A stretch of 9,332 bases of DNA from Chloroflexota bacterium (lineage in GTDB: Bacteria > Chloroflexota > Anaerolineae > Promineifilales > Promineifilaceae). Below the pieces are notes generated by a model. That model was given only the letters and a program-made list of their open reading frames with translations. It was not told the DNA's origin and searched no databases. Every line of letters begins with the position of its first letter. Position 1 is the stretch's first letter. The stretch is from the NCBI GenBank assembly GCA_008501785.1, contig QQUD01001077.1, positions 1-9,332 of the forward strand. Reading direction: 5' to 3'. This document shows positions 6,964-9,332 of this stretch, piece after piece. A program made the position numbers and the translations under genes.

Positions 6964-8781
6964 TTACGGCCGTGTTCCTCTGTTACCGCCACGCGAGCCA
7001 CCGCCCATCTGAGCGCTTTCGCCGGTTACAATGCTAGAAATTGTGAAGCTGGAAACTTGGGTGCCTGCCGTGTACACGCCGTCGGCATAAAGACCGTCGG
7101 TGACAGTGCTGGTGGTGCTGCCACCCAGGTAAACGTTGTATGTTGTGCCATTTTCCAATTCTGGCGAAGAAATGAAAAGGGTCTGGTACGTTTTGGTTGG
7201 GACAAACGTTAAAATCTCCTGCCCATCTTCAGATTCGATGTGAATCATCGTACCGGCTGCCTGTACGGACGACAAAGTTTCCAATACCGCGTATTGGGTT
7301 GAATCTGTGCTTGCATTTTGTGCCATACCGGCGCTGCCAGCGGCTACTAGAAAACCACCGTTGACGGCTAATGTGCCATTTACATCGAGCGATCCATTAC
7401 GGCCGTTTTCCGGTCCATTCACAATCACCAAACCGCCATTCATTGTGCCGGTCCCGTTCGAGTCCAGCCCGTCGCCGCCAGCATCAACGAAAAGAGTGCC
7501 GCCATTGATTTCCAGATATTTACCTGGGGTCACAGACTCACCGCCGCTGACATCGCCACTGGTTACGTTAACACCATCATCGCTGGCAACGAGATGAATG
7601 TTACCATCATTAATCACGATGATGTCACTTTCCAGCCCTTCATAGGATTGGGTAATCGTTAGGTTGCCATTATTGATGACCAGCGTATCTTCTGAATGAA
7701 CCGCATCATCAGCAGAAGCCAAAACCATGTCGCCGCCGTTAATGGTGATGCTGCTGTTTGAATGAATCGCGTCATCTGCCGCATCAACCGTGATGGTGCC
7801 ACCGTTGATGGTGACATCGACACCGGCTTTTAAGCCTTTGGCGCTGTCGCCACCACCAGTCACGATGTCGATGGTGCCGCTGTTGATGTTTAGCTGTGTT
7901 TCGGCTTGGATGCCGTCGGAAACGGCCGTTACCACCAACACACCACCCTCAATCGAAACAAACCCCTTTTCCACATCTTCATCATTGTTCGATTGCAGCC
8001 CGTCGCCGCCAGCATTGACCGTGATATTGCCATCCAGCACAGCAATCGAATCACGCCCCTTGATGCCATCGTTTACGGCGTTGACGGTGATGTTTCCACC
8101 TGTAATCTTCAGGTCGTCGTCACTATCAATGCCGTTGTTGTAATTCGCATTAACAGTCAGCGAACCGCTGCCGTTGATAGTGAGATCGTCGTTGCTGAAA
8201 ATGGCCGCATTGGGTTCATCCGTTTCTGCATCAGGAAAGACGTAAGACGTGCCATCTGTGATCACATTTTCTGTGTCGTTGGCCAGTGTAATCACGGTTT
8301 TTTCGGCATTGCTTACGTAAATGGGGGCGCTAGTGGCGCAGGTGATGTCCACGCCGTTCAGAATCAGGTTAACAGTTTCTTCGTCTTGCGTATCGACGAC
8401 AATTTGACCGTTGTGAAATGTACCGCTGACGCTGTACGAACCAGCAGCGGTGATCGTGACAATACTGCCATTCACGGACACGCCGATACCCTCAACGCTG
8501 ACTGAGTCGCCATTAAGCGTGATGGTTGATGTGTCGGTGCTGCTTTCGCTAACTTCTAGATCGTCGTTGTCGTAGGTGACGGTGAGGGGAACGGCCGTTA
8601 CTGCCAATAGTTCCTTACTGTCTAAGCTGCTCTCCGTATTAACCGTTTGCTGCTCGCTTACCTCAGTCACAAACTCGGTAATGGGTTGAGCCAGGTCAAT
8701 GGATTCAAGCGCCTCACCAGAACATGCTGCAAGCGTAGAAATAAGTACAGTCAAAAAGAATAATGTCAATAATTTTTTCAT
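6964..8781 (-). CDS. Cthe_2159-like carbohydrate-binding beta-helix lipoprotein
   Basis: A 605-residue predicted surface lipoprotein. The signal peptide ends in lipobox STLAAC (Cys20). The start is ATG 8781, with GGAG 8 nt upstream. A T/S/D-rich linker (about 21-80) leads to an N-terminal beta domain (about 85-180, including SVSGTFHNGQIVVD). About ten coil repeats follow (about 195-445). Each pairs INGG-[ND/TI]-xTVxA with a turn of type [DN]-[DG]-[GA]-[ILV]-x-[SGA]. The turn glycine/alanine falls at 217, 239, 261, 290, 316, 338, 360, 382, 403 and 438, a period of 22 residues apart from a few insertions. This matches the Cthe_2159 carbohydrate-binding family, known as right-handed beta-helices related to pectate lyases. 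No lyase active site is evident. The tail is Gly/Arg-rich (GGGSRGGNRG). A role in binding acidic polysaccharide or calcium at the cell surface is inferred from the family. Confidence 0.85.
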   Translation of the reverse strand: MKKLLTLFFLTVLISTLAACSGEALESIDLAQPITEFVTEVSEQQTVNTESSLDSKELLAVTAVPLTVTYDNDDLEVSESSTDTSTITLNGDSVSVEGIGVSVNGSIVTITAAGSYSVSGTFHNGQIVVDTQDEETVNLILNGVDITCATSAPIYVSNAEKTVITLANDTENVITDGTSYVFPDAETDEPNAAIFSNDDLTINGSGSLTVNANYNNGIDSDDDLKITGGNITVNAVNDGIKGRDSIAVLDGNITVNAGGDGLQSNNDEDVEKGFVSIEGGVLVVTAVSDGIQAETQLNINSGTIDIVTGGGDSAKGLKAGVDVTINGGTITVDAADDAIHSNSSITINGGDMVLASADDAVHSEDTLVINNGNLTITQSYEGLESDIIVINDGNIHLVASDDGVNVTSGDVSGGESVTPGKYLEINGGTLFVDAGGDGLDSNGTGTMNGGLVIVNGPENGRNGSLDVNGTLAVNGGFLVAAGSAGMAQNASTDSTQYAVLETLSSVQAAGTMIHIESEDGQEILTFVPTKTYQTLFISSPELENGTTYNVYLGGSTTSTVTDGLYADGVYTAGTQVSSFTISSIVTGESAQMGGGSRGGNRGTRP

Positions 8782-8789
8782 GGTTTAGT

Positions 8790-8793
8790 CTCC
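8790..8793 (-). promoter_or_regulatory. Shine-Dalgarno site of the beta-helix lipoprotein
   Basis: GGAG on the minus strand, 8 nt before the ATG at 8781, within TTGGAGA. It supports the chosen start. Confidence 0.7.
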
Positions 8794-8819
8794 AAATTTA
8801 GATAAATGATTCGTGGTTG

Positions 8820-8853
8820 AGGTGCGACGCACTTTCCAAAGTGCGTCGCACCT
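8820..8853. repeat. Perfect 16-bp hairpin repeat (REP-like)
   Basis: AGGTGCGACGCACTTT (8820-8835) and its exact reverse complement (8838-8853) are separated by two bases. The hairpin begins 9 nt beyond the stop of the Tat-exported protein and ends 38 nt before the beta-helix start. No U-run follows on the minus strand, so it is not a textbook terminator. Its form and location suggest a dispersed intergenic palindrome that may stabilise mRNA ends or dampen read-through between the two genes. Confidence 0.75.
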
Positions 8854-8861
8854 GCTCGTCA

Positions 8862-9332
8862 TCAAGTAGACGAAGGAATGGATAAATCACAATACCCATC
8901 GCCATCCGTATCAATGTAATGGCGGCATTTGCCAGGGTAAGCGTCATACGTGATCCCTTTGTGGCAGGCAACGGTCATTTGTGATGCTGCACTTTGGTTT
9001 GGCACAACATTCAAAGGGATGCTCGTTGCGGTTGGCTCTACAACCGTTTGCTGTACGGCGGTTGGCTGCACAGCAGTCTCGTTTGTGATCACTTTCACTT
9101 CTGGCGTAGGTAAATTGTTTTGTGTTGGTACGGTTGCCAACGGTGCAATCGTTGCCGCTGGTAATACTTCACTGGCGCTTGTGCTCGCCTGATTGTCGGG
9201 GTCCTCGCTTCCAAACAATGTTTTATAACTAACGGCTGCTGTGCCCACGGCGAGTACACCCAATCCTGCTGTCCGTAAAAAATGCCGCCGGCTAATGGCT
9301 GTTCCGTTAGCTGCTGCCTGTGTCTGTGCTGG
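8862..9332 (-). CDS. Tat-exported small protein with C-terminal Cys/DxDGDG motif (5' end beyond the window)
   Basis: The visible 156 residues are the C-terminal part; the frame is open to the right edge. A TTG at 9261-9263 could be taken as the start, but it lies inside a signal sequence. Upstream in frame is ISRRHFLRTAGLGVLAVGTAA (visible residues 13-33), whose SRRHFLR matches the Tat consensus (S/T)RRxFLK and is followed by a hydrophobic core. The true start is therefore beyond 9332. After export a low-complexity A/T/P/V linker (about 45-118) leads to a compact C-terminus (120-151) with Cys123, Cys136, Cys148, the phrase YPGKCRHY and an EF-hand-like DTDGDGYCD. Similar C..G...YPG.C...D.DG.G.CD endings occur in several redox-associated bacterial proteins, to my recollection. 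A calcium- or metal-binding role is inferred, and the exact function is unknown. It is probably co-oriented with the beta-helix gene. Confidence 0.75.
   Translation of the reverse strand, partial: PAQTQAAANGTAISRRHFLRTAGLGVLAVGTAAVSYKTLFGSEDPDNQASTSASEVLPAATIAPLATVPTQNNLPTPEVKVITNETAVQPTAVQQTVVEPTATSIPLNVVPNQSAASQMTVACHKGITYDAYPGKCRHYIDTDGDGYCDLSIPSST

Larger units (their letters stand above)
609..8599. repeat. Dispersed ACGGCCGT palindrome family (15 CGGCCG sites)
   Basis: CGGCCG-centred decamers start at 609, 888, 1480, 1504, 2073, 2889, 3142, 3703, 4021, 4031, 4254, 6965, 7398, 7921 and 8590. Fourteen of the fifteen contain the octamer ACGGCCGT (4031 has TCGGCCGT). Four are the perfect decamer AACGGCCGTT (1480, 2073, 7921, 8590). 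Several extend to GGAAACGGCCGTT. About 0.14 octamers would be expected in 9.3 kb of random sequence with equal base use. None occurs between 4264 and 6964. In coding regions they appear in all three codon phases, giving Asn/Asp/His-Gly-Arg, Thr-Ala-Val or Thr-Arg-Pro. Confidence 0.9.

Noticed and set aside
7460..8200. CRISPR-like or tandem DNA repeat array
   Set aside because: The periodic signal is at the protein level (22-residue coils); the nucleotide units are too diverged and there are no spacer-repeat boundaries.
7906..8505. 199-codon open frame on the plus strand
   Set aside because: It lies wholly opposite the beta-helix lipoprotein, whose signal peptide, ribosome-binding site and regular repeats are convincing; the antisense frame shows no motif or ribosome-binding site and is a by-product of repetitive codon use.
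1..9332. Absence of GTCGAC in the window as evidence of restriction avoidance
   Set aside because: I saw none by eye, but only about two would be expected by chance in 9.3 kb, so absence is not informative.

Overview
The window reads as bacterial DNA. It shows two Sec lipoproteins with clear lipoboxes, one Tat substrate, and an orthodox OmpR/EnvZ-type two-component pair. The style (low-complexity T/Q/N/P linkers in secreted proteins, DUF1566 repeats, a Cthe_2159-type beta-helix, and an abundant ACGGCCGT palindrome) makes me lean to a Chloroflexota (Anaerolineae-like) genome. That assignment is an inference with low confidence.

Layout. Positions 1-1686 (minus) hold a lipoprotein with two DUF1566 domains. 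Its C-terminal repeat tail continues in frame beyond a TAA codon to the left window edge. Positions 1687-2080 are intergenic and carry a roughly 173-bp foldback (MITE-like) element built around a perfect 25-bp inverted repeat. Positions 2081-4132 (minus) encode a response regulator followed by its sensor histidine kinase, in one transcript. A 217-bp divergent intergenic region follows. Positions 4350-6850 (plus) are a two-gene Type II restriction-modification module: a XamI-like endonuclease and a gamma-class N6-adenine methyltransferase overlapping by 4 nt. A strong bidirectional terminator (6916-6943) separates it from a convergent beta-helix lipoprotein (6964-8781, minus). Upstream of that, after an 80-bp gap with a perfect 16-bp hairpin, lies a Tat-exported small protein cut by the right edge (8862-9332, minus).

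How the parts relate. The kinase/regulator pair and the three exported proteins look like resident genes. The restriction-modification module looks like an acquired cassette: it is richer in A+T, faces the opposite way, ends in its own terminator, and contains none of the CGGCCG palindromes that occur 15 times in the other 6.6 kb.

The most interesting signal is that palindrome, with consensus GGAAACGGCCGTT. It occurs in every codon phase and on resident DNA only, like a HIP1-type genome-wide motif. Other points of note are the in-frame stop inside a conserved repeat tail, the foldback element, and the endonuclease-first, apparently Shine-Dalgarno-less restriction-modification operon. I found no CRISPR array, tRNA, rRNA or integrase gene.
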